The notes under the pieces were generated by a model. That model searched no databases. It was given only the letters and a program-made list of their open reading frames with translations, and had not been told where the DNA came from. Positions 1 to 6,548 of a DNA stretch of 7,640 nt are shown here, piece after piece. Positions within the stretch are counted from its first letter, which is position 1; every line of letters starts with the position of its first letter. Location of the stretch: the NCBI GenBank assembly GCA_003483125.1, contig DMWU01000304.1, positions 1-7,640 on the forward strand, given 5' to 3'. The DNA is from Erythrobacter sp. GTDB taxonomy: Bacteria; Pseudomonadota; Alphaproteobacteria; Sphingomonadales; Sphingomonadaceae. The position numbers and the translations under genes were made by a program.

Positions 1-413
1 GCATCAACCTTGAATCCACTTTCCGCCTGATGCGCGCCTCTGCTCGTCCAATGATGAAGGGCCGCTTTGGTCGGATCATCTCTATCACAAGCGTAGTGGG
101 CGCAACGGGGAATCCCGGCCAGATGAACTATGCAGCCGCTAAAGCGGGCATTGTCGGTATGTCCAAGAGCCTGGCGCAGGAAGTCGCTAGCCGCGGAATC
201 ACGGTTAACTGTATTGCACCGGGTTTCATTCGTACTGCTATGACTGATCAGTTGCCCGATGCACAGAAAGAGGCGCTTAATGCTCGCATTCCAGCGGGTC
301 GGATGGGCGAGGGTGATGATATTGGGGCAGCTGTGGCCTATCTCGCCAGTCGCGAGGCAGGCTATATCACCGGTGCGACATTGCATGTGAATGGCGGTAT
401 GGCGATGCTATGA
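1..413 (+). CDS. fabG: 3-oxoacyl-ACP reductase FabG, C-terminal part (5' end outside window)
   Basis: This is an NADPH-dependent short-chain dehydrogenase that reduces 3-oxoacyl-ACP to 3-hydroxyacyl-ACP in cytosolic type II fatty acid synthesis. The frame is open from base 3, so the gene enters from the left edge; the ATG at 30 is an internal methionine, not the start. The visible part carries the catalytic serine in ITSVVGATGNPGQ and the YxxxK pair in NYAAAKAG. It then has SLAQEVASRGITVNCIAPGF and ends in ITGATLHVNGGMAML. These match E. coli FabG almost block for block, including the C-terminal HVNGGM typical of true FabG rather than of generic SDRs. The N-terminal Rossmann half with the GxxxGxG nucleotide motif is missing from the window. 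No acpP follows, although acpP is the common downstream partner of fabG. Identity is secure; assignment to the housekeeping copy rather than a paralogue is likely but not proven. Confidence 0.93.
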   Translation, partial: INLESTFRLMRASARPMMKGRFGRIISITSVVGATGNPGQMNYAAAKAGIVGMSKSLAQEVASRGITVNCIAPGFIRTAMTDQLPDAQKEALNARIPAGRMGEGDDIGAAVAYLASREAGYITGATLHVNGGMAML

Positions 414-584
414 CGCCTACTTGGCGGATTTGCCTCATTTATCCCCAAGGAATCCGGCTCAAAGACGGTGCAAACTTGCCGCTTTTGCCCCTTTCGCTAA
501 GGTCTGAGACCCAATTTCAGGCGTTTTGCGGGTGAGTCCTTTTGGCCTTGCCCCAGACGCGCAAGAAGGACCGAGTAAGAGAGC
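414..584. other. Intergenic region upstream of dnaN, possible regulatory leader
   Basis: These 171 bases hold no convincing gene. Two weak signals are visible. A DnaA-box-like nonamer TTATCCCCA lies at 439-447, one mismatch from TTATCCACA. An imperfect hairpin can form between GTCCTT (536-541) and AAGGAC (566-571), with an inner TTGC/GCAA pairing (548-551 with 561-564). A dnaN promoter is expected here, but I see no convincing -35/-10 pair; TTGCCG at 476-481 is the best -35 candidate and lacks a good partner. No poly-T-backed terminator for fabG is evident. Regulatory meaning is inference only. Confidence 0.3.
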
Positions 585-1712
585 ATGAAGGCTACAATCG
601 AACGCGCGACCCTGCTGCGCTGTTTGTCTCACGTCCAATCCGTGGTGGAACGGCGTAACACGATTCCCATCCTTTCCAATGTTTTGATCGATGCGGGCGA
701 GGGGGGCTCGCTCAAGGTCATGGCAACCGACCTGGATTTGCAGGTGGTTGAGAATATGGATGCGGCCTCGGTCGAGACGCCGGGTGCGATCACTGTTTCC
801 GCGCACCTTTTGTTCGATATTGCGCGCAAACTGCCGGAGGGTAGCCAGGTTAGTCTAGAAACGGCTGACAATCGCATGGATATCAAAGCGGGGCGTAGCC
901 GCTTCAAGCTCCCAACCTTGCCGCGCGACGATTTCCCCGTAATCGTAGAGGGCGATCTTCCGACCAGTTTTGAGCTGCCGGCAAAGACTTTGGCGGAGAT
1001 GATTGACCGCACGCGATTTGCGATTTCTACTGAGGAAACACGCTATTACCTTAACGGTATTTTCCTGCATGTGACCGATGATGACCAGCCAGTGCTCAAG
1101 GCTGCGGCTACTGATGGGCATCGTTTGGCGCGCTTCACTCTGGCGCGGCCCGAAGGTGCGGAAGGCATGCCCGACGTGATTGTACCGCGCAAAGCAGTTG
1201 CCGAAGTGCGAAAGCTTTTGGACGAGGCTTTGGATGGTAATGTTCACATCCACCTTTCAGCTAGCAAGATCCGCTTTACGCTGGGCGGTGAAGGTGGGGT
1301 TGTACTGACCAGCAAGCTGATCGACGGGACATTCCCTGACTATAATCGCGTCATCCCGACCGGGAATGACAAGCTTCTCAAGCTCGACCCGAAGAGTTTC
1401 TTCGAAGGTGTCGACCGCGTGGCGACAATTGCTACCGAAAAGACTCGAGCGGTTAAGATGGGGCTCGATCACGACAAGGTTACATTGTCTGTTACTTCGC
1501 CTGACAACGGAACGGCAGCAGAGGAAATCGCTGCAGATTATAGTTCGGATTCGTTCGAAATTGGTTTCAATGCCAATTACTTGAAAGACATTCTTAGTCA
1601 GATAGATAGTGATAAGGTAGAGTTGCATCTTGCTGATGCAGGCGCACCTACGCTCATCAGGCAAGACGAAAAATCACCCTCTCTCTATGTGCTTATGCCA
1701 ATGAGGGTCTGA
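585..1712 (+). CDS. dnaN: DNA polymerase III beta subunit (sliding clamp)
   Basis: DnaN forms the ring-shaped homodimer that encircles DNA and tethers Pol III, and also serves as a docking site for other replication and repair proteins. The 375-residue length suits the family (about 366-375), which has three clamp domains of roughly 120 residues each. Recognisable blocks are SHVQSVVERRNTIPILSNVL (residues 14-33), the KLPEGSQV and GRSRFKLPTLPRDDFP stretch in domain 1, and FAISTEETRYYLNGIFLH and AAATDGHRLA in domain 2. Domain 3 has LIDGTFPDYNRVIP and the terminal LMPMRV, equivalent to the MPMRL end of E. coli DnaN that contributes to the protein-binding pocket. The start MKATIERATLL is the normal N-terminus, so ATG 585 is kept although no strong Shine-Dalgarno sequence lies at ideal distance (AAGGA at 566-570 is 14 bases away). 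The overall sequence is of the Sphingomonadales type. The next gene starts 3 bases after the stop. Confidence 0.97.
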   Translation: MKATIERATLLRCLSHVQSVVERRNTIPILSNVLIDAGEGGSLKVMATDLDLQVVENMDAASVETPGAITVSAHLLFDIARKLPEGSQVSLETADNRMDIKAGRSRFKLPTLPRDDFPVIVEGDLPTSFELPAKTLAEMIDRTRFAISTEETRYYLNGIFLHVTDDDQPVLKAAATDGHRLARFTLARPEGAEGMPDVIVPRKAVAEVRKLLDEALDGNVHIHLSASKIRFTLGGEGGVVLTSKLIDGTFPDYNRVIPTGNDKLLKLDPKSFFEGVDRVATIATEKTRAVKMGLDHDKVTLSVTSPDNGTAAEEIAADYSSDSFEIGFNANYLKDILSQIDSDKVELHLADAGAPTLIRQDEKSPSLYVLMPMRV

Positions 1713-1715
1713 TTC

Positions 1716-2129
1716 ATGATCAGGTTCGGTATTGCTGCAGCGCTGGCGATTTCTGCCATTCCTGCACTGGCCCAAGATTCGCCTGCGGTGCCACAGCAGC
1801 AAGAGGAATGGACGCCTGAAGACGACCTCATGTGCGCAATGTTCCTTTCAGGAGTGATCGGAGCAATGGGCGAGAATACCGACCAGAGTCTGCAGCAAGG
1901 ATTGGCTTCGGGCGTCGCCTACTTTGTTGGGCGCTGGGAAGTTGCTCGTGGCGGGGATTTGACAGAGGCGATGGTTGCACTTTTCCCTGCTGTCAAAAGC
2001 AGCGATATTTCTGTCCTTGGAACGGATTGCGGGGGTAGAATGGCGGTTATGGGTCAGAGCTTGCAAGTTGCAGGTGCCGCTGTTGGTGAATTAGAAGCCG
2101 ACGATGAGGCAGATCAAGAATCTGAATGA
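1716..2129 (+). CDS. Small exported protein of unknown function
   Basis: I do not recognise this 137-residue protein. Residues 1-19 form a classic Sec signal peptide: a positively charged start (MIRF), a hydrophobic core, then a PALA|QD cleavage site, so the mature protein should be periplasmic. There is no lipobox cysteine. The mature part begins with a Pro/Gln-rich linker (about residues 21-31), followed by a mainly helical-looking domain with two cysteines (40 and 105) that could form a disulfide. It ends in a strongly acidic tail (ELEADDEADQESE). The start is supported by GAGGG at 1703-1707, 8 bases upstream and inside the end of dnaN. The stop overlaps the start of the GST-like gene in ATGA (2126-2129), which suggests translational coupling. 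Its place between dnaN and a GST does not reveal a role. It is probably a lineage-restricted gene of Sphingomonadales. Confidence 0.75.
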   Translation: MIRFGIAAALAISAIPALAQDSPAVPQQQEEWTPEDDLMCAMFLSGVIGAMGENTDQSLQQGLASGVAYFVGRWEVARGGDLTEAMVALFPAVKSSDISVLGTDCGGRMAVMGQSLQVAGAAVGELEADDEADQESE

Positions 2130-2752
2130 CAGCCGAAGTCCGGATATTCGGCACGGTAATATCGACTTATACGCGCATTATTGAAATTACCGCTGAGGAA
2201 GTGGGCCTTTCGCACGAGGTGACCGCAACCGCTGCACGTTCTCCGCAAAACCACAACCCATTTGGCAAGGTGCCGGTGGTCGAAGTTGACGGCTTGGAAC
2301 TCTATGAGAGCGTAAGCGTCACCCAATATCCCGACAACGCGCACAATGCAGGGACACTACAGCCTAATGATCCAGCAGCACGCGCGGTGATGGATCGCTG
2401 GATCGCGGTAGGAAACAACTATCTGTTTCCCTTGTTCGAGCATGGCTTGATCATGCCTTGGATTATGCATCGCCATGCGGGAATGCCGCTTGATGAAGAA
2501 AATATAGCGCGTGCGCTGCCCAATATTTCCCGTGCATTGGCTTTCTGTGACGCCGAAATCACCAAGGATGGCGCCTGGACCATTGGTGCCTTCGACCTCG
2601 CCGACATCTTTCTTTATTGCATCTTGCGAGGGGTGCAGCTGACGCCGCAGGGGAGCGTTGGCATTTCGCAATGCCCGCAACTTTCCGCCTGGATGGCGGT
2701 GACCGAACAACGCCCCTCTACTCAGGCGACACGGTGGGAAAGCGAGCCGTAA
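2126..2752 (+). CDS. Glutathione S-transferase family protein
   Basis: This 208-residue protein has the two-domain cytosolic GST layout. The thioredoxin-like N-terminal half starts VRIFGTVIST. It contains NPFGKVPVVE with the cis-proline (residue 50) and the ES pair (61-62) that normally contacts the gamma-glutamyl group of glutathione. The all-helical C-terminal half carries GAFDLADIFLY, whose Asp160 corresponds to the conserved N-capping residue of the GST hydrophobic core. Candidate catalytic residues are Ser13 or Thr14 near the start of helix 1. The usual Y-L after the ES motif reads Y-P here (QYPDN, residues 67-71), an uncommon change at the end of the glutathione-binding domain. The start overlaps the upstream stop (ATGA), and DUF2855 follows after 32 bases. 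Substrate and class cannot be told; conjugation, peroxidase or isomerase activity are all possible. Confidence 0.85.
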   Translation: MTAEVRIFGTVISTYTRIIEITAEEVGLSHEVTATAARSPQNHNPFGKVPVVEVDGLELYESVSVTQYPDNAHNAGTLQPNDPAARAVMDRWIAVGNNYLFPLFEHGLIMPWIMHRHAGMPLDEENIARALPNISRALAFCDAEITKDGAWTIGAFDLADIFLYCILRGVQLTPQGSVGISQCPQLSAWMAVTEQRPSTQATRWESEP

Positions 2753-2773
2753 TCGGATAGGCACGGGTTTCAA

Positions 2774-2780
2774 AGGGAGA
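2774..2780 (+). promoter_or_regulatory. Ribosome binding site for the DUF2855 gene
   Basis: The purine run AGGGAGA lies just upstream of two adjacent ATG codons (2785 and 2788). Spacing is 4 bases to the first ATG and 7 to the second, so the second methionine may be the preferred start. The product changes by only one residue. Confidence 0.6.
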
Positions 2781-2784
2781 CCCA

Positions 2785-3876
2785 ATGATGATTCGCCAAG
2801 TCCACGTTCGCAAGACTGAGCTAACCGATGCAAGCTTCGCCGAATTGGCTGAAGGTGATCTGGCTGAAGGTGCGGTTCGACTCCAGATTGAAAGCTTCTC
2901 TGTTACTGCAAACAACATCACATATGCAGTAGTGGGCGACGGCTTTGGTTATTGGAATTTCTTCCCGGCTCCAGATGGATTGGGGATCGTTCCAATGTGG
3001 GGCCACGCCAAGGTGATCGAAAGCAAGTGCCCCGATATTGCCGTGGGTGAGCGCGTCTATGGCTATCTGCCTATGGCGACGCATCTGGACGTGGCTCCTG
3101 GCAGTATATCGGCCTCCGGGTTTGTTGATATGACTGATTACCGCCAGCCGATGAGCCCGATTTACAATCAGTATTCGCGTCTCGATGCGGATCCCGAGCA
3201 TGACCCGTCACGCGAGAATGAGCGCATGATTTTCGGCCCTCTCTTCAAAACCGGTTTCCTGATCGAATATTTCATGCGCGGAGAGAGCTGGTTCGGTGCT
3301 GATCGTGTAATCCTCACTAGCGCTTCTTCTAAGACAGCATTGGGTCTTGGGGCAGTCGCAAAGCAACATTCGCCTGAAGTGAAGCGTATTGGACTTACTT
3401 CGACTGGGAATGTCGATTTTGTAGAATGCACCGGCCTATATGACGAGGTGTTGTCCTATGAAGATGTAGGCTCGTTGACATCGTCGCCAAGTGTAACGGT
3501 GGATTTCGCAGGTAACGCGCGCTTGCTAGGCAAACTTCACAACCATCTTGCCGATAATCTCAAATATTCCTGTCTTGTCGGCGCAACGCATATTGAGGAG
3601 CGAGGGGATGGGTTGGGTGCTGGCCATGAACTGCCTGGACCGACCCCGACCTTGTTCTTCGCGCCTGATCATGCGGTCGCGCTTTTCAAGGAAGAGGGCC
3701 CGCAAGCAGCGGGCCAGCAGATTGCGGAAAGCTGGCACTATTTTCTGGCTGCAGTTGGCGACACGGTCGAAATCGAGCGCAAGCAGGGCATTGAAGCTGC
3801 GCGCGAAGTCTACCTTGAAATGGTGCAGGGCAAGGTCGACCCTACTAAGGGTATCGTAATCGAATTTGCTAGCTAG
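2785..3876 (+). CDS. DUF2855 family protein (MDR oxidoreductase-like)
   Basis: This 363-residue protein matches my memory of the DUF2855 family, whose biochemical role is not established. Its layout resembles a medium-chain dehydrogenase/reductase. Residues about 30-110 look like a GroES-like domain (VRLQIESFSVTANNITYAV, then GIVPMWGHAKVIES and GERVYGYLPMATH). Residues about 150-165 contain FGPLFKTGFLIEYFM. Residues about 174-270 look like a Rossmann half: RVILTSASSKTALGLGA, a second strand RIGLTSTGNVDFV, and VTVDFAGNARLL, which mirrors the 'vhdctGn' segment of MDR enzymes. The canonical glycine-rich GxGxxG loop is replaced by SASSKTALG, and no catalytic zinc-site signature is evident. An NAD(P)H-dependent quinone or enoyl reductase-like activity is therefore only a guess. 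It lies 32 bases after the GST-like gene on the same strand and probably shares its transcript. It ends 16 bases before the convergent amidohydrolase. Confidence 0.85.
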   Translation: MMIRQVHVRKTELTDASFAELAEGDLAEGAVRLQIESFSVTANNITYAVVGDGFGYWNFFPAPDGLGIVPMWGHAKVIESKCPDIAVGERVYGYLPMATHLDVAPGSISASGFVDMTDYRQPMSPIYNQYSRLDADPEHDPSRENERMIFGPLFKTGFLIEYFMRGESWFGADRVILTSASSKTALGLGAVAKQHSPEVKRIGLTSTGNVDFVECTGLYDEVLSYEDVGSLTSSPSVTVDFAGNARLLGKLHNHLADNLKYSCLVGATHIEERGDGLGAGHELPGPTPTLFFAPDHAVALFKEEGPQAAGQQIAESWHYFLAAVGDTVEIERKQGIEAAREVYLEMVQGKVDPTKGIVIEFAS

Positions 3877-3892
3877 GCCTAATTTCGGGCGG

Positions 3893-5635
3893 TTATTCCG
3901 CAGCCTCTGCCAACTCGGCACGTTGCGGGCCGCGGATTAAGCCGCCCGGCGCCTGTCCGGTCCATTTGCCATCACGGAATGTGACCTTGCCGCTCTTGAT
4001 GGTCGCAACATAGCCATCCGCTTTTTGCAGCAAGCGCTTGCCTTTTGCGGGTAAGTCAAAGGCGAGCCATGGCTTGCCTAGCTTCAGGCGCTCCATATCA
4101 ATCACATTGATGTCCGCCAGATACCCAGGTGCAATCACTCCGCGATCGTCGAGGCCATAGAGACGAGCTGTGTCGCTGCACTGGCGCTTGATCGCATTCT
4201 CAAGGCTAATCGTTCCCCTTGCGCGGTCGCGCACCCAATGCTGCAGCATGAAAGTTGTGGCGGCGGCGTCACAAATCGTACCGCAATGGGCGCCTCCGTC
4301 AGAAAGTGAATTCACGCAGTCATCGGAGTTCAGTGCCGGCTCGAGAAAATCGAGGTTGCCATTGGCATAGTTGAGCAGGGGAAAGTAAATCATACCGGCC
4401 CCACCGTCGCGCATCATAAAGTCGTAAGCGTACTCCTCTGGGCTAACGCCCGCGTCGCCAGCACAGCGCTCGATTGACTGTTCCGCGGTCGGTTCGTAGT
4501 CAAAGCCCGGGCGCATTTCGTATTGCATCGAGAACGCGCTTTCCATCAGGTCGGCGATCAATTGCAGATCACTGCCGGTAGGTTCACCACGCTCACTCAG
4601 CAATTGAGCGCGAAAGGCAGGATCACACAGGTGTCGCCACTTTTCTTCCCAAGGCTTTTCAGCAATCGCCTTCCAGCTCGCACGCTGCGAAAAAGGATGA
4701 AACGTCGCTTGCCAGCCAAGAATTAAACCTGTCCCCCGCATGGAGATCTGCGCCACAATTCTGGCACCTTTGGCATTCTGTTCGCGCATCTGACTCAGTT
4801 GCTCAACAAATGGCACTCCCTTGATGGGTGACTCCAGCGCGGTAAAGGTGACCGGCGCACCGGTCTCTCGACTCAGGTCTCCCATCCATTCAAATTCATG
4901 CCATTCCGGAAGCAGATCACTTGCCATCTCGAATACCCCGTGGCCCGCACGCTTGAGCGCCCGACCTATGCCAAGGAGCTCATCCTTGCTCGCGGTCGTT
5001 CCCGGCACCAACTCGCCATCGATAGACTTGTGGAGAACAGTGCGGGAAGTCGAAAACCCCAGTGCGCCGGCTTTGAGACCCTCTTCAACAATCACCGACA
5101 TCCGAGCGATTTCGGTTTCGGTAGGTATCTCGTTGGCAGCGCCGCGCTCCCCCATCACGTAAGCACGCACAGCGCCGTGGGGCACCTGCGTGGCGACATC
5201 GATCGTGCGATCCAATTTTTCCAGCGCATCCAGATATTCGGGGAATGACTCCCAATCCCAGGTCATACCCTCTGTCAGCGCGCTACCCGGAATATCTTCC
5301 ACGCCTTCCATCAAACCAACCAACCACTCGCGTCGATCTGGCGCAGCGGGCGCGAAACCGACGCCACAATTTCCCATCACAACCGTCGTAACCCCATGCC
5401 ATGACGAGGGCGCCATCTCGGGATCCCAGGTAGCCTGCCCATCGTAGTGGGTATGAATGTCGACAAACCCCGGAATCACCACGCGGTCCGTGGCGTCGAT
5501 CTCCTCAAGAGCCGCTTCCGTCAGCGCTCCAACAGCCACAATTCGATCACCGACAATGCCGATATCCATGCGCTGGCCCGGCGCCCCGGTGCCATCAACC
5601 ACAAACCCGCCAGAAATTTTCAGGTCATAAATCAT
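3893..5635 (-). CDS. N-acyl-D-amino-acid deacylase-like amidohydrolase
   Basis: This 580-residue cytosolic protein belongs to the amidohydrolase superfamily, in the D-aminoacylase/N-acyl-D-Asp(Glu) deacylase branch (COG3653-like). Such enzymes hydrolyse the amide of N-acyl amino acids. The N-terminal beta-domain (DLKISGGFVVDGTGAPG) leads into PGFVDIHTHYDGQ, with metal ligands His61 and His63. GNCGVGFAP follows, with Cys90, equivalent to the zinc-ligand cysteine of D-aminoacylase. GALGFSTSRT (190-199) and SDGGAHC (445-451), with the catalytic-type Asp446, are also present. DRGVIAPGYLADINVID (498-514) closes the fold. The two histidines that bind metal in Alcaligenes D-aminoacylase have no visible counterparts; the equivalent places read VFEMASD (234-240) and VTFTALES (262-269). 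The true substrate may therefore differ. The start is backed by AGGGGAGAG 6 bases upstream. It lies 51 bases after the LON-domain gene on the same strand and may be cotranscribed. D-aminoacylase is the usual automatic name, but the substrate is unproven. Confidence 0.88.
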   Translation of the reverse strand: MIYDLKISGGFVVDGTGAPGQRMDIGIVGDRIVAVGALTEAALEEIDATDRVVIPGFVDIHTHYDGQATWDPEMAPSSWHGVTTVVMGNCGVGFAPAAPDRREWLVGLMEGVEDIPGSALTEGMTWDWESFPEYLDALEKLDRTIDVATQVPHGAVRAYVMGERGAANEIPTETEIARMSVIVEEGLKAGALGFSTSRTVLHKSIDGELVPGTTASKDELLGIGRALKRAGHGVFEMASDLLPEWHEFEWMGDLSRETGAPVTFTALESPIKGVPFVEQLSQMREQNAKGARIVAQISMRGTGLILGWQATFHPFSQRASWKAIAEKPWEEKWRHLCDPAFRAQLLSERGEPTGSDLQLIADLMESAFSMQYEMRPGFDYEPTAEQSIERCAGDAGVSPEEYAYDFMMRDGGAGMIYFPLLNYANGNLDFLEPALNSDDCVNSLSDGGAHCGTICDAAATTFMLQHWVRDRARGTISLENAIKRQCSDTARLYGLDDRGVIAPGYLADINVIDMERLKLGKPWLAFDLPAKGKRLLQKADGYVATIKSGKVTFRDGKWTGQAPGGLIRGPQRAELAEAAE

Positions 5636-5641
5636 GCGTCA

Positions 5642-5650
5642 CTCTCCCCT
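5642..5650 (-). promoter_or_regulatory. Ribosome binding site for the amidohydrolase
   Basis: On the - strand AGGGGAGAG sits 6 bases before the ATG at 5635. This is a strong, well-spaced Shine-Dalgarno sequence that fixes the start giving MIYDLKISGG. Confidence 0.65.
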
Positions 5651-5686
5651 TCCCTCGCGCCCGGCGCCATCTATACAAATAGCGCA

Positions 5687-6292
5687 CTAACCCGGTGCTT
5701 CTCCGCTCAATTCTCTCAGCAGTGTATCGAGCTCCTCAAGCAGCTGCTCAAGCGAATCCAAGTTGAGCAGTCCGTGCTTGATCGATTCGTCCAGCGGCAG
5801 TAGCTGACCCAGCAGATAAGCTACAGTCCACGCATCCTTGAGATCTACAGACAGGCCCAAGCGCTTGACCTGCGGGTGCCATAGCAGGCTTTCCAGCACC
5901 TCGGCGAGACCGCTGTAATGATCAGGCAAAGGGGTGGACTCCGGTGGAACATCCAGCGATACCTCAGCCTTGATGAGGCCATCGGCCTCTCTCCAGACCG
6001 ACTCAACAGCGAATCGCTGTCGACCCTCTATGGTGATACCCAATAAGCCATTAGGCAGCTGGTCCCAATCGACAATCGACGCATACGTCCCCACATCGCT
6101 AATATTGGGCACGTCGAGAGATCCCCCCGACACCTCGGAACCCTGCTTAAGCCAGACCACACCAAAACCCGCGTTTTCCCGCATGCACCGCGCCACCAGG
6201 TCGAGATATCGCTGCTCAAATATTTGCAGCGGCATTCGCGCCCGCGGCATCAACACCGATGACAGTGGGAATAACGCAATCTCGGTCAGCAC
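5687..6292 (-). CDS. LON peptidase substrate-binding domain protein
   Basis: This 201-residue protein resembles only the N-terminal substrate-recognition domain of Lon protease. The AAA+ and Ser-Lys protease domains are absent, and the length is normal for these stand-alone proteins. The hallmark N-terminus is present: ALFPLSSVLMPRARMPLQIF followed by EQRYLDLVARCM (residues 6-37). Then come GFGVVWLKQGSEV (42-54), VGTYASIVDWDQLPNGLLGI (67-86) and EGRQRF (89-94), ending in a helical, Leu/Glu-rich C-terminal half. This is the form common in Gammaproteobacteria rather than the alphaproteobacterial one as I remember it. The start is GTG at 6292. It is chosen because the family N-terminus begins there and because GTGCTGA overlaps the stop of the ykgJ-like gene, a typical coupled start. 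Two arginines use AGA, a codon not used in dnaN, though this is weak evidence. The function is unknown; protein binding or quality control is the usual guess. Confidence 0.88.
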   Translation of the reverse strand: MLTEIALFPLSSVLMPRARMPLQIFEQRYLDLVARCMRENAGFGVVWLKQGSEVSGGSLDVPNISDVGTYASIVDWDQLPNGLLGITIEGRQRFAVESVWREADGLIKAEVSLDVPPESTPLPDHYSGLAEVLESLLWHPQVKRLGLSVDLKDAWTVAYLLGQLLPLDESIKHGLLNLDSLEQLLEELDTLLRELSGEAPG

Positions 6293-6546
6293 GTGGGAGC
6301 GGTCCGCACTTCAAGCGTTTGCAACAAATGAAGCGCCTCCTCTCGAGTCTGGCCGCAAACCATCACATCGGGCTGAAAATTGGCGCAAACGGCTGGCCGA
6401 CGGAGGTCATTGAACAGCGCGCACGCCGCTTAAACAGTTAAATGTACGCAGGCCATACCCGCAGGCTTGCCCCGTGGCATACCCCAAAACGGCTGCGAAA
6501 TGGAGGGCGCTACGCAGCAAGCTCCACAGTTTGAGCGACACTGCAT
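6286..6546 (-). pseudogene. YkgJ-type cysteine-cluster protein gene with an in-frame stop
   Basis: Read from ATG at 6546, the - strand gives an 86-codon frame that matches E. coli YkgJ across its length, except that codon 39 (6430-6432) is TAA. The N-terminal part reads [17 protein letters not shown] (CxxxCxxCC, cysteines 3, 7, 10, 11), then [15 protein letters not shown]. After the stop the same frame continues AACALFNDLRRPAVCANF and CGQTREEALHLLQTLE to the TGA at 6286-6288. All eight family cysteines are present (3, 7, 10, 11, 33, 42, 54, 64), and the C33-to-C42 spacing equals that of YkgJ. In E. coli the stop position is a glutamine, so one C-to-T change (CAA to TAA; base 6432 on the + strand) explains it. 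YkgJ-like proteins are thought to bind zinc or iron; their function is unsettled. The start lies 2 bases after the MMPL stop and the end overlaps the LON-domain start, so it was a coupled operon gene. Either it is a genuine nonsense mutation or a sequencing error. Confidence 0.85.
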
Positions 6547-6548
6547 CG

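Noticed and set aside
629..1664. Long - strand open frames inside dnaN
   Set aside because: They lie fully within a strongly conserved dnaN and carry no recognisable domains.
2357..2833. 158-codon - strand frame across the GST-like gene
   Set aside because: The + strand carries a clear GST fold with conserved motifs, a coupled start and a downstream partner; the - frame is unlike any family I know.
3868..3900. Possible bidirectional terminator between the convergent genes
   Set aside because: Only short palindromes (CTAGCTAG, TAGGCCTA) occur, with no stable GC stem followed by a T run.
6430..6432. Recoding of the TAA in the ykgJ-like gene
   Set aside because: TAA is not a selenocysteine or pyrrolysine codon, and E. 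coli YkgJ has glutamine there, so a point change or read error is simpler.
6259..6441. Open + strand frame of 60 codons between the LON-domain and MMPL genes
   Set aside because: The - strand of the same region encodes a clear YkgJ-type protein with eight conserved cysteines; the + frame is its shadow.
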